This document shows, one piece after another, positions 38,717-47,388 of a stretch of DNA of 64,000 nt (its first letter is position 1; every line of letters begins with the position of its first letter). The notes under the pieces are model-generated. The model saw only the letters and a list, made by a program, of their open reading frames with translations. It did no database searches and was not told where the DNA came from. Both the position numbers and the translations under genes were made by a program. The stretch spans positions 1,116,001 through 1,180,000 of the forward strand of contig NZ_CP032101.1 of the NCBI RefSeq assembly GCF_003544855.1. Reading direction: 5' to 3'. Source of the DNA: Malaciobacter marinus (GTDB lineage: Bacteria; Campylobacterota; Campylobacteria; Campylobacterales; Arcobacteraceae).

Positions 38717-39052
38717 ATGAAAGTGCAAGGTAATATAGAAGTAACATACAAAATAGTAAATAAAAACGATTTAAATTTAACTATTAGTTTAGAAGAACTC
38801 TTGAAAAATGAAAAAATAGTAAAAGCTATAAAAAGTGAGTTTGCAAAAGGATATCGAAATATTGATATTAAAACTGATTCAGATTTAAGTGATAAAATCA
38901 AAGTTGAAACTATAAAGAAGCATTACTCTTTTAGTGCTTTAAAAGATGATTTTGCAGATATTATTGCTCTTGCTGAAGATCATGCTACAAATAATAAGCT
39001 ACTAAAAAAAGACTCTTTTGTTGAACTTGTAGATATAAAAACAGTTGAATAG
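38717..39052 (+). CDS. Hypothetical protein
   Basis: A 111-aa soluble protein, mixed alpha/beta. ATG 38717 with AAGAAGGAT is preferred to a TTG 54 bases upstream. No family recognised. Confidence 0.55.
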   Translation: MKVQGNIEVTYKIVNKNDLNLTISLEELLKNEKIVKAIKSEFAKGYRNIDIKTDSDLSDKIKVETIKKHYSFSALKDDFADIIALAEDHATNNKLLKKDSFVELVDIKTVE

Positions 39053-39158
39053 TTTTTTGATTTTAAAAAATAATAATCTCTATTGTTCTTTTAGATTTTA
39101 TAATAGTCTAACTTTTATAATAGTAAGATTTAGTATATAAATAAGAATTGGAATAATT

Positions 39159-39422
39159 ATGTTAAAAAATAATAAATATATCAATAAAATTAAATATTAC
39201 TATAAGTTGGCAAAAGAAAAAAAGATTGATAGCTATATGATACTTGCTGGTGCAGCTGGTGTATTACTTGGATTAGTTTGTTCAATACCTATTATAAACA
39301 AAATATTTGCTTGGTTTATACTGTTTGGAGTTGTAATAAAACTATATGATTTTTCAGAAGAAATAGAAAAAAATATAGTTCCATACGATTTTAATCGTTT
39401 ATTGCCACCACCAAAAAAATAA
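39159..39422 (+). CDS. Small membrane protein
   Basis: An 87-aa protein with two closely spaced membrane segments (MILAGAAGVLLGLVCSIPII, IFAWFILFGVVIKLY) and a proline tail LPPPKK. Function unknown. Confidence 0.55.
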   Translation: MLKNNKYINKIKYYYKLAKEKKIDSYMILAGAAGVLLGLVCSIPIINKIFAWFILFGVVIKLYDFSEEIEKNIVPYDFNRLLPPPKK

Positions 39423-39441
39423 TATATTTATGAGTAATTAT

Positions 39442-39819
39442 TTACTCAACTTCCATTGCTATTTTTTCTAGTTGGGATAATGTTTTTTTCTCTAAATATT
39501 CAATCTTCTCAATAAGCTTTTTTTGGCTGTGAAATTCATACTTTTTACAAATAGTTTCTATTAGATAGTATTTTGTTTGAGTTTCATCTTCTATTTTTGA
39601 TTTCTCTTTAGTTTTTAAAATCTCATTTCTTTTTGTTATAACTTTTTTTAAGTACATATCAACTGCTTTTGTATTTAGTTGATTTTCAACTAAAAATATT
39701 TTACTAGTTTTAAGTATTTCTTCTATTTTTTGTTTTAATGTGTCAAAGTCATAAAAAGTTTTGTCATTTATAAGCTCTTTGATTTTGCTATCAATAAAAT
39801 CAAGTTCATTATGCGTCAT
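39442..39819 (-). CDS. Helical hypothetical protein
   Basis: A 125-aa charged helical protein without signal or membrane segment. No family recognised. It stands alone on the minus strand. Confidence 0.55.
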   Translation of the reverse strand: MTHNELDFIDSKIKELINDKTFYDFDTLKQKIEEILKTSKIFLVENQLNTKAVDMYLKKVITKRNEILKTKEKSKIEDETQTKYYLIETICKKYEFHSQKKLIEKIEYLEKKTLSQLEKIAMEVE

Positions 39820-39946
39820 ACTTTTCCCTTGTATTATCTTTTGTGTGATTTTAACATATTATAAACTAGGGTTAAATTATAAATATATTTATTAACAAAG
39901 ATTAAATATTTAATTGTTATCATATTCAAAATATTGTGGAGAGATT

Positions 39947-40075
39947 ATGAAGAATATTTTAGTTATTGGTATGATTATTATTGCTATTGGTTATATGATT
40001 GTTATGATGAAAAATAATTATGACAATGTAAAACAAACAAATGAAAAAATCAATCAGCAAAAGAAAATAAAATAA
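39947..40075 (+). CDS. Small single-span membrane protein
   Basis: 42 codons, MKNILVIGMIIIAIGYMIVM then a polar Asn/Lys/Gln tail. GGAGAG stands six bases before ATG, a strong ribosome site, which supports translation. It lies 25 bases before the DUF2905 gene and may be its operon partner. Confidence 0.6.
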   Translation: MKNILVIGMIIIAIGYMIVMMKNNYDNVKQTNEKINQQKKIK

Positions 40076-40100
40076 TAAACTTGAAGTAAAGGAGTTTTAT

Positions 40101-40310
40101 ATGGAACGTTGGTTTATTTTAGCGGGTTTAGCTCTTGTTTTAGTAGGATTGATTTTGCGTTTTATTCCAAATGTTTTTAGTTGGTTTGGAAAACTTCCTG
40201 GAGATGTACATATAGAAACTGAAAGCACAAAAGTAATGTTTCCTTTAACATCGATGATATTAATAAGTATTGCATTATCTTTAGTAATAAGTCTTATTAA
40301 TAAATACTAA
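40101..40310 (+). CDS. DUF2905 membrane protein
   Basis: A 69-aa two-span inner-membrane protein of the DUF2905 family: GLALVLVGLILRFIPN, then GKLPGDVHIE and a second span. Role unknown. AAAGGAG precedes ATG. Confidence 0.75.
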   Translation: MERWFILAGLALVLVGLILRFIPNVFSWFGKLPGDVHIETESTKVMFPLTSMILISIALSLVISLINKY

Positions 40311-40311
40311 T

Positions 40312-40668
40312 ATGAAAGATATAAAGCTTTACTATGATAAAAATTGTCCTTTTTGTTCAAAGTATGCTACTTTTTTAAAACTAAAAGAAAATCATAAACT
40401 AACTATTTATAACGCAAGAGATAATAAAGAGTTGATGAATGATTTTTATAAAAAAGGTTTTGATATCAATAGGGGCTTTATTATTTTGATTGATGATTTA
40501 GTTTTGATTCAAGGAAGTGATGCTTTAGCTTATCTTGATAATATTGCAAAAAATAGATTATTTATTTTTAGAAGTTCAAAACTAATGTTTTTTATATATC
40601 CTATTTTTAAGTTTTTGAGAAAAACAATACTCTTTTTACTAAGAAAAAATACAAATATTAGAAGTTGA
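40312..40668 (+). CDS. DCC-family thiol-disulfide protein (DUF393)
   Basis: A 118-aa thioredoxin-like protein. YYDKNCPFCSKYATFL carries the DxxCxxC redox motif. It starts one base after the DUF2905 stop. A hydrophobic segment near the C-terminus (LMFFIYPIFKFLRKTILFLL) may anchor it to the membrane. Confidence 0.75.
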   Translation: MKDIKLYYDKNCPFCSKYATFLKLKENHKLTIYNARDNKELMNDFYKKGFDINRGFIILIDDLVLIQGSDALAYLDNIAKNRLFIFRSSKLMFFIYPIFKFLRKTILFLLRKNTNIRS

Positions 40669-40729
40669 TTTATAGTTAAGTTAATTTGACTATAATTTAT
40701 GCCTATTTATAAAATAAAGGAAAATTATC

Positions 40730-41287
40730 ATGAGAATAGCTGTTTTTTGTGGCTCAAGTGTTGGAAATAATGAAAAATATATAGAAGAAATAAAAGCGCT
40801 TGGAGAGTTTTTTGCAAAAAATGACATAGAGTTAGTTTATGGTGGTGGTAAAGTAGGACTTATGGGTGCAGTTGCAAACAGTGTTATGCAAAATGGTGGC
40901 AAAGTTTATGGTGTTATTCCTGAAAAACTACAAGAAAAAGAGCTTGCTCATACAGGTATTACAAAACTAAAAGTAGTAAAAGATATGCATGAAAGAAAAG
41001 CAGAAATGGCAGCAAATGCAGATGCCTTTATTGCTTTTGCAGGTGGAGCTGGAACTTTAGAAGAGATTTTTGAAGTTTGGACTTGGGCTCAACTTGGATT
41101 TCATTCAAAGCCTTGTATATTTTTTAATATAAATGGATTTTACGATAGTTTATTTGATATGATGGATAACATGGTAAAAGAAGGGTTTTTAAAAGAAGAG
41201 TATGTAAATATGCTAATTAAAACAGATGATAAAAAACAGATGTTAAAAGCTATTGAAAACTATAAATCACCAAATCAAAAATGGTAA
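40730..41287 (+). CDS. LOG-family nucleotide phosphoribohydrolase
   Basis: A 185-aa Rossmann-fold protein of the LOG/TIGR00730 type, which cleaves nucleoside 5'-monophosphates to base and ribose 5-phosphate. YGGGKVGLMGAVA and AGGAGTLEEIFEVW carry the active-site Arg/Glu region; the usual PGGxGT reads AGGAGT here. Confidence 0.85.
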   Translation: MRIAVFCGSSVGNNEKYIEEIKALGEFFAKNDIELVYGGGKVGLMGAVANSVMQNGGKVYGVIPEKLQEKELAHTGITKLKVVKDMHERKAEMAANADAFIAFAGGAGTLEEIFEVWTWAQLGFHSKPCIFFNINGFYDSLFDMMDNMVKEGFLKEEYVNMLIKTDDKKQMLKAIENYKSPNQKW

Positions 41288-41288
41288 C

Positions 41289-41313
41289 AAAAAGAGTGAA
41301 AAACACTCTTTTT
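41289..41313. terminator. Bidirectional terminator
   Basis: AAAAAGAGTG-aaaaa-CACTCTTTTT, a 10-bp stem with A and T runs on either side, between convergent genes. Confidence 0.8.
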
Positions 41314-41806
41314 AAATAATAGCTTCACCTTGTGGTGTTGTTCTTACAAGTTCAATTTGAAATGTATCATTTGCTATATTTCTTGGGCTTGTATCTTTAT
41401 ATTTTTTAACTATTTTTCTAATAGTATCTAGCTCTTCTTTTTCAAAAAGTGAACTGTCAAACTCTTCTTCAACTTTGATAAATCTTAATTCTGTATGAGT
41501 CTTTTTACTAATTGTTTCAATATCTATATACTCAAGAAGTTCTCTAATTAAAAATAGCATTTCATCTTCTTCATCTAAATCTTCATTGTTTTCAATAATT
41601 GTAAAGATTTCTTGCATGATTTTAGGAGTTGGCGCTCTTTTTTCTTTGATATAATCATCTGCAAATATTTTTTCACCATTTTTTTGTAAGTTCTCATAAT
41701 CAACCAAAAATAAAAGTGTTGAAACTTTCTTTTGATTTATAAATTGTGCATCTTTTTCTAACATATATAGTATAAAGTTTGCAATTTTTGTAATATCAAA
41801 ACCCAT
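41312..41806 (-). CDS. Panacea-like (DUF4065) protein
   Basis: A 164-aa protein resembling the Panacea/SocA antitoxin domain: KVSTLLFLVDYENLQKNGEK then a short strand region and APTPKIMQEIF. Panacea domains neutralise varied toxins when paired with them. Here the partner three bases upstream is an acidic helical 84-aa protein, not an obvious toxin, so a toxin-antitoxin role is unproven. Confidence 0.5.
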   Translation of the reverse strand: MGFDITKIANFILYMLEKDAQFINQKKVSTLLFLVDYENLQKNGEKIFADDYIKEKRAPTPKIMQEIFTIIENNEDLDEEDEMLFLIRELLEYIDIETISKKTHTELRFIKVEEEFDSSLFEKEELDTIRKIVKKYKDTSPRNIANDTFQIELVRTTPQGEAII

Positions 41807-41809
41807 AAA

Positions 41810-42064
41810 TTAGATGTCCTCTTCATGTAGTTGCATCTCTTCTAAAACAGCAAGAATTTCAACTGCTTGTTCTTGTGTTAATTCATCTTTTGCAATTGCT
41901 CTTAATGTCTCTTCGAAATATTTTTTTAAATCTTTTAAGTATTGAAGTTCTTCTTTGTCTTCATCATTTTTGATGTTTTTTGATACTTCAATAATAGTTT
42001 CATCTAACTCTAAAAGTGCATCATCTTCTAATAAATCTTTTAACTCTTTGATTTTTGCTGTCAA
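41810..42064 (-). CDS. Small acidic helical protein
   Basis: An 84-aa very acidic protein (Glu/Asp-rich throughout) predicted all helical, coupled to the Panacea-like gene. No family recognised. Confidence 0.6.
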   Translation of the reverse strand: MTAKIKELKDLLEDDALLELDETIIEVSKNIKNDEDKEELQYLKDLKKYFEETLRAIAKDELTQEQAVEILAVLEEMQLHEEDI

Positions 42065-42125
42065 GTTTATTCCTTTGTCTTTTTTTGAAAGTATAACTAA
42101 ATAAAAATGATAAAACTAGTAAACA

Positions 42126-42560
42126 TTAAACCCAAAACATAACTTTTGCTAAAATTACAATTATAATAGCTAAAATAAGTGCAATAAGATGAAAGTGCTT
42201 CATAAAAGCCATTGGTTTTTTTTGTCTAAATTTACAAGATAGTGAATATAAAACTCCAATAGCAATACCCAAAACTAAAAATAGTTTTATCCAAAGTAAA
42301 ATTTGCATATTTGTTTGAAAATATCCCAATGTAGAGTTTATATATTTTGAAAACATATAACCACCACTTAGTACAAGTAAAAGTACACAAACTGGATAGA
42401 CTTTTACACCCTTTGTATAAATAGTCTGTTTTATCTCTTCTGCTTTTTGTGTATTGTATTTTTTATCTAAGATATTCAATACGAAAACATCTGCAAAAAT
42501 AAAACCTACAAAAAAAATAGCACAAAAAACATGAATAATAAGCGCGATGTTATAAGCCAT
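42126..42560 (-). CDS. CopD-like four-span membrane protein
   Basis: A 144-aa membrane protein with four segments and conserved His in the first and last (LIIHVFCAIFFVGFIF, FMKHFHLIALILAI), similar to CopD/DUF2269-type proteins that may bind heme or copper. Assignment rests on the pattern only. Confidence 0.55.
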   Translation of the reverse strand: MAYNIALIIHVFCAIFFVGFIFADVFVLNILDKKYNTQKAEEIKQTIYTKGVKVYPVCVLLLVLSGGYMFSKYINSTLGYFQTNMQILLWIKLFLVLGIAIGVLYSLSCKFRQKKPMAFMKHFHLIALILAIIIVILAKVMFWV

Positions 42561-42668
42561 AGTAGCTCCTTTATTGATTTTGATAATTATACTTAAAAAG
42601 AAAAAAATAAAAATTGATTTTTGTCAACTTCTTTAGATATAATCAATAATCTAATAAAAGGAAGCAAC

Positions 42669-43115
42669 ATGGATACTATTTTAAATTACATTAAGATAAA
42701 TGAAAATATCTCTACATCAGGTCAGCCAACAGAAGATGAGCTTAAAATGATTGCAAATAATGATTTTAAAGTAGTTATTAATCTTGCTTTATCTGACTCA
42801 TCTTTAGCTTTAGAAAATGAAGATAAGATTGTGAGTGATTTAGGTCTTACTTATATTCATATACCAGTTGATTTCCAAAATCCAGAACTAGAAAATATGA
42901 AGATATTTCTAAATATACTAAATGGTTTTGTAAATGAAAAGGTTTGGATACATTGTTCAAAGAACTACCGTGTTACATCATTTATGTATGTTTTTCATAA
43001 ATACTTTTTAAAAACACCTTTTGAACAAATCGATTTGTCAATGTTTGATTTTTGGACTCCAAATACACAATGGCAAGAATTAATGAAAATCTCTTTTGAA
43101 GAGTTACAAGCATAA
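42669..43115 (+). CDS. DUF442/PTP-like phosphatase-fold protein
   Basis: A 148-aa protein with the beta-lactamase-hydrolase-like (DUF442) fold: ISTSGQPTEDELKMIA at the start and the P-loop-like HCSKNYR, a CX4R variant. ATG 42669 follows AAGGAAGC; the longer frame to 42621 has no ribosome site. A sulfur or phosphate transfer role is possible. Confidence 0.7.
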   Translation: MDTILNYIKINENISTSGQPTEDELKMIANNDFKVVINLALSDSSLALENEDKIVSDLGLTYIHIPVDFQNPELENMKIFLNILNGFVNEKVWIHCSKNYRVTSFMYVFHKYFLKTPFEQIDLSMFDFWTPNTQWQELMKISFEELQA

Positions 43116-43193
43116 AATAAAAGTCTCTTTTATGATAGAATTTGGTACAATTTCCACGTTTATAATAAAATAATAATTAAATATACAAAAAAT

Positions 43194-44315
43194 ATGGGAT
43201 ATATTTTGAGAATAGAGACAAAAATAGCAAAATTTACTAGCCCTTTGTATCTTGAAAGTGGTAGGATTTTACAATCATATGATATTGCTTATGAAACATA
43301 TGGAGAATTAAACGAAGACAAATCAAATGTAATAGTAATATGTCATGCATTAGCAGGGAGTCATCACGCAGCAGGAAGATATGCAGATGAAGCTAAGCCT
43401 GGTTGGTGGGATAAGTTTATTGGTGATGGAAAGGCTGTGGATACAAGAAAATATTTTGTAATTTGTACAAATAATATTGGTTCATGTTTTGGTTCAACAA
43501 GCCCTATGAGTCCAAACTATCCAAGTAAAGAACCTTATAGATTTAAGTTTCCAGTACTTGCAATTTCAGATATTGTAAAAGCACAAAGAAATCTTTTTGA
43601 TTCATTGGGGATTTATCATGCAAAAGCAGTAATTGGAGGTTCAATGGGTGGAATGCAAGCATTATGCTATGCGATTGAACATCCTGAGTTTTCAAAAACA
43701 ATCATACCCTTGGCAACAACTGCATATACAAGACCTTGGGCAATTGCAATAAATAAAATAGCAATGGAAGCTGTAAGACATGACCCTGCATTTAACAACG
43801 GTCATTATGATAAAAAAGATTTGATAGCAAATGGACTTCCAGGATTAGCAATAGGAAGAATGGCAGGACTTATAGCATATCTTAGTCCAAACGTATTTAA
43901 TAAAAAATTTGCAAGAAACTATACACATACAGATGGTTTGTATGAACTTTTTGGACGCTTTGAGGTTGAAAGATATTTAGAATATAACTCTTATAGCTTT
44001 CCAAAAATATTTGACCCTTTATCGTATTTGTATATTTGTAAAACAATGAATATATTTGATGTGGGAAGAAACAAAGATAAAATAGAAGACTCTTTTTCTA
44101 AAATCAAAGGAAAATTACATCTTATATCATTTTCTGATGATATGCTATTTTTTCCAGAAGAGATGGAAGAGATACATGATATTATGTGCAAAATTGGTAA
44201 AAAAAATCAAGTAACATATAAGATGATAGAGAGCCAATCAGGACATGATTCCTTTTTAGTAGAAGTTGAAAAATTTGAAGATTATGTAAAAGATATATTA
44301 GAGGAAAAAATATGA
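43194..44315 (+). CDS. metX: Homoserine O-acetyltransferase
   Basis: A 373-aa alpha/beta hydrolase-fold enzyme making O-acetylhomoserine for methionine. CHALAGSHHAAG (oxyanion region), GGSMGGMQALCYA (nucleophile Ser) and SGHDSFLVE (His) are intact. Start is ATG 43194 or the TTG at 43206, which fits GGGATA upstream better. It overlaps xseB by four bases. Confidence 0.92.
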   Translation: MGYILRIETKIAKFTSPLYLESGRILQSYDIAYETYGELNEDKSNVIVICHALAGSHHAAGRYADEAKPGWWDKFIGDGKAVDTRKYFVICTNNIGSCFGSTSPMSPNYPSKEPYRFKFPVLAISDIVKAQRNLFDSLGIYHAKAVIGGSMGGMQALCYAIEHPEFSKTIIPLATTAYTRPWAIAINKIAMEAVRHDPAFNNGHYDKKDLIANGLPGLAIGRMAGLIAYLSPNVFNKKFARNYTHTDGLYELFGRFEVERYLEYNSYSFPKIFDPLSYLYICKTMNIFDVGRNKDKIEDSFSKIKGKLHLISFSDDMLFFPEEMEEIHDIMCKIGKKNQVTYKMIESQSGHDSFLVEVEKFEDYVKDILEEKI

Positions 44316-44521
44316 ATGAAGAAAAACAAGAAGAAAAGTTAGCATTTGAAGAAAAAATCTTAAAAGCAAAAGAGCTTTTAGAAAAACTAAATAGCCAAGA
44401 TATAACACTGCAAAACTCTATTGAAGTATATAAATCAGGAGTAAAAGAGCTAGAAGAAGCTCAAAAACTACTTGATGAAGCAAAACTAATATTTACTACA
44501 AAAGAGAAAGATAATAACTAA
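44312..44521 (+). CDS. xseB: Exodeoxyribonuclease VII small subunit
   Basis: A 69-aa helical protein: AFEEKILKAKELLEKLNSQD then LQNSIEVYKSGVKELEEAQ, the XseB pattern. ATGA overlap with metX. xseA is elsewhere. Confidence 0.85.
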   Translation: MNEEKQEEKLAFEEKILKAKELLEKLNSQDITLQNSIEVYKSGVKELEEAQKLLDEAKLIFTTKEKDNN

Positions 44522-44578
44522 AATTATTATTTAATAAAAACTTAGCTAAACTTTTCCAAGTAAATTTTGGAGAAGTTT

Positions 44579-45244
44579 ATGAAAACTACAATAAAAAACC
44601 TTGAAAATATCGATAAACCAAGGGAAAAACTCAAAAAACTAGGTGCTGATGCACTAAAAGATTATGAACTTATGGCTATACTTTTAGGAAGTGGAGTAAA
44701 AGGTAAAGATGTCATAACTTTATCAAAAGAGATAATCAAACTATTTAAATCAGACTTTGAAAATATAAGCTTAGAAACCTTACTTCAAATACATGGATTA
44801 GGAACAGCAAAAGCATGTCAAATAGTAAGTGCAATAAGCTTAAGTAAAAGATACTTAATAAAAAATCAAAATATAAAAATAACAAACTCAAATGATGTAT
44901 TTGAAGAACTAAAACCATACAAAAACAAACAACAAGAACATTTTTTTACACTATATCTTGATGGAGCAAATAATCTAATAGAAACAAAAGTTATAACAAT
45001 AGGCACACTAAACCAAAGCTTGGTTCATCCAAGAGAAGTTTTTTCATATGCAATAGAAAAAAGATGTGCAAGTATCATAGTAGCTCACAATCACCCAAGC
45101 GGAATACTAAAGCCAAGCAGTGAAGATATAAATGTAACTAAAAGATTAAAAGAATCAGGAAAAATACTAGGAATAGAACTACTTGATCACGTGATATTTA
45201 CAAAAGATGGATTTTATAGTTTTCAAGAAGAGGGTGTTTTATGA
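44579..45244 (+). CDS. radC: RadC/JAB-domain DNA repair protein
   Basis: A 221-aa MPN/JAB metalloprotease-fold protein. N-terminal helix-hairpin-helix (LLQIHGLGTAKACQIV), then VHPREVFSYAI and the zinc site AHNHPSGILKPSSEDI. ATG 44579 is preferred because GGAGAAG precedes it. The historic repair role is doubtful for this family. It overlaps the PemK/MazF-like gene. Confidence 0.88.
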   Translation: MKTTIKNLENIDKPREKLKKLGADALKDYELMAILLGSGVKGKDVITLSKEIIKLFKSDFENISLETLLQIHGLGTAKACQIVSAISLSKRYLIKNQNIKITNSNDVFEELKPYKNKQQEHFFTLYLDGANNLIETKVITIGTLNQSLVHPREVFSYAIEKRCASIIVAHNHPSGILKPSSEDINVTKRLKESGKILGIELLDHVIFTKDGFYSFQEEGVL

Positions 45245-45699
45245 ATATGTTTAATAAAAGAATAAAGTTGTATGATATAGAAATAGGTTCCTTAGTTTGG
45301 GTTGAATTTGGAGAGACTAAACATATATTTTTAAAGCAGATGGAAAGAGAATTAAAAGAAGAGTGTTTTTCTTTAGATGATTGTCCTCATGGATTAAATC
45401 TTTTGCATGAATTCTCGTATTATCATATGGCATTCTTATTGACAAACAAAGTTAATAAAGTAGTTGCAGTTGTGCCTGTTACTCAATATAAAGACAGAGA
45501 TAATAATTACTCTGATGTAAATATTATTTTAGAAAAAAATGATTTTGGTTTAAATCTAGTGAAAAAGAGTACTATTAAACTTGATCAATTAAGATTTATT
45601 GATAAATCAAGAATTGTAAAGGTTGAGAAGAAATATATTAATAAAACATTGAAACATTTGATTTTAAAAAAAGTACAAGACATGTTTAAACATGCTTGA
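45241..45699 (+). CDS. PemK/MazF-like protein
   Basis: A 152-aa protein with MazF/PemK features: IEIGSLVWVEFG at the start, then VVAVVPVTQYKDRDN and STIKLDQLRFIDKSRI, matching the SxVxxDQIRTIDK motif of toxin mRNA interferases. There is an insert of about 30 residues after the first strand. No antitoxin gene precedes it: its ATG overlaps radC. It may be an orphan or a non-toxic relative. Confidence 0.6.
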   Translation: MNMFNKRIKLYDIEIGSLVWVEFGETKHIFLKQMERELKEECFSLDDCPHGLNLLHEFSYYHMAFLLTNKVNKVVAVVPVTQYKDRDNNYSDVNIILEKNDFGLNLVKKSTIKLDQLRFIDKSRIVKVEKKYINKTLKHLILKKVQDMFKHA

Positions 45700-45718
45700 T
45701 TTTTTCAATTTTTTAATG

Positions 45719-45724
45719 TATAAT
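45719..45724 (+). promoter_or_regulatory. Promoter -10 of putative small RNA
   Basis: TATAAT preceded by T-rich DNA (TTTTTCAATTTTTTAATG), the standard sigma-70 promoter style of Campylobacterota. Transcription would start near 45731. Confidence 0.6.
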
Positions 45725-45730
45725 GCACTC

Positions 45731-45804
45731 ATAAAGAATTTGGGCGGTCATAATTTGTGGCGGGCTCGCCGATGGCAGGGGTACTGAAAAGGTGCCCTTT
45801 TTTT
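45731..45804 (+). ncRNA. Putative small structured RNA
   Basis: A GC-rich island in AT-rich DNA, just behind a good -10 box and ending in an intrinsic terminator. Hairpins: GGCG-ggct-CGCC (45759-45770) and GGGTAC-tgaaaag-GTGCCC (45779-45797) followed by seven T. About 74 nt. No tRNA arms, SRP core or known riboswitch core was recognised. A short untranslated leader without a gene is a less likely alternative, since hsdM starts 130 bases later beyond the terminator. Confidence 0.6.
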
Positions 45805-45933
45805 ATGCTCTAAATCAGTAATCAAAACAACTATCCTTTAAATATCTTTTATTTTATCCAGTACACTACTAAATTTTAGTAAAATAATAAGCTTAGATAT
45901 AAATACAAATAAATTTTAGGATAAAAATAATAG

Positions 45934-47130
45934 ATGTTTGAACAAACTTTTAAAAATATAGACGATATCTTATGGAAAGACTCAGGTGCAGATAGTGAGC
46001 TTGACTACATAGGACAAACCTCTTGGATAATGTTTTTGCGTTACCTTGATGACCTTGAAAAAGATAAAAAAGATATAAAAGAGCTTTCAGGTGAAGAGTA
46101 TACTTTTATACTAGATGAAGAATATCGTTGGAATACATGGGCTATGCCAAAAGACAAAGATGGAAACCTAGACCATAACATTGCTCTTACAGGTAAAGAT
46201 TTAGTAGAGTTTGTGGACTTAAAGCTTTTCCCATATCTTGCGAAGTTTAAACAAAATACAGACAACCCACTTACAATAGAGTATAAAATAGGGGAGATAT
46301 TTTCTGAGCTTAAAAATAAAATCCAAAGCGGATACAACTTACGAGAGATAGTAGAGTACGCAGATGCTCTACCTTTTAAATCTAGCAAAGACAAACACGA
46401 ACTAAGCCACTTATATGAAACCAAAATCAAAAACATGGGAAATGCAGGAAGAAATGGAGGTCAGTACTATACGCCAAGACCACTTATTCGTGCGATGGTA
46501 AATGTGATAGAGCCACAAATAGGTGAAAAAGTTTATGATGGAGCGGTGGGAAGTGCAGGCTTCTTATGTGAAGCTTATGACTACATGTATGCAAATATGA
46601 ATAAAAATGTAGATAACTTAAAAATCCTACAAGAGAAAACTTTTTTTGGAAAAGAGAAGAAAAACCTAGCCTATGTGATAGGTATTATGAATATGATACT
46701 TCATGGTATCGAAGCACCAAATATAAAGCATGTAAATACTTTAGCAGAACCTATTCGAGATATACAAGAAAAAGATAGATACCACGTAATCTTAGCAAAC
46801 CCACCTTTTGGTGGAAAAGAACGTAAAGAGGTGCAACAAAACTTCGATATAAAGACAGGTGAAACTGCCTTTTTGTTTATGCAACACTTTATCAAGTCAC
46901 TTAAAGCTGGTGGACGTTCCGCTGTGGTGATAAAAAATACTATCTTAAGTAACTCAGACAATGCCTCAGTAGCTTTGCGTAAGTATCTTCTTGAAAGCTG
47001 TAATCTTCACACTATTTTAGATATGCCAAGTGGTACTTTTACAGGGGCTGGGGTAAAAACTGTGGTGCTGTTTTTTACAAAAGGTGAAAGCACAAAAAAT
47101 ATCTGGTACTATAAACTAAACCCTGGGTGA
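45934..47130 (+). pseudogene. hsdM: Type I restriction-modification methylase, N-terminal part
   Basis: DNA N6-adenine methyltransferase subunit. N-terminal helical domain (ILWKDSGADSELDYIGQTSW) then the catalytic domain: GGQYYTPRPLIRAMV, motif I VYDGAVGSAGFL, motif IV NPPFGGKE. The frame stops at TGA 47128-47130, where homologues read NPGRNxGKT, and continues in the same frame as the next feature. A single CGA-to-TGA change would explain it. Activity is uncertain: inactive, read through, or restored by reinitiation. Confidence 0.85.
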
Positions 47131-47133
47131 AAC

Positions 47134-47388
47134 ATGGGGAAAACAAACCCCTTAAACGATAAAGATATGAAAGAGTTTATCGAGCTTCAAAAAGATAAAA
47201 AAGATAGTCAAAACTCTTGGAGTGTGAATATACACGATATAGATGAAACCACTTTTGACTTATCAGTTAAAAATCCAAATGTAGTAGATGAGGTTGAACT
47301 TAGAACGCCAAAAACGATACTTGAAGAGATGAAAAGTTTAGATAAAGAGACAAATGAGCTTTTAGCTTCTATTAAAGAGATGGTATGA
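47134..47388 (+). CDS. hsdM: HsdM C-terminal fragment
   Basis: 84 aa in the same frame as the preceding part: MGKTNPLNDKDMKEFIELQK onward, the C-terminal helical tail of HsdM. ATG 47134 follows GGGTGA, so it could be translated by reinitiation and supply the tail in trans. It overlaps hsdS by four bases. Confidence 0.75.
   Translation: MGKTNPLNDKDMKEFIELQKDKKDSQNSWSVNIHDIDETTFDLSVKNPNVVDEVELRTPKTILEEMKSLDKETNELLASIKEMV

Noticed and set aside
45731-45804. tRNA, SRP RNA or fluoride riboswitch reading of the GC-rich element
   Set aside because: No T-arm sequence or CCA, no SRP tetraloop core; the CTGAAAAGG resemblance to fluoride switches is limited to the terminator loop.
47128-47134. hsdM as two normal separate genes
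   Set aside because: The two products join into one HsdM of normal length in the same frame with a single stop where Arg is expected.
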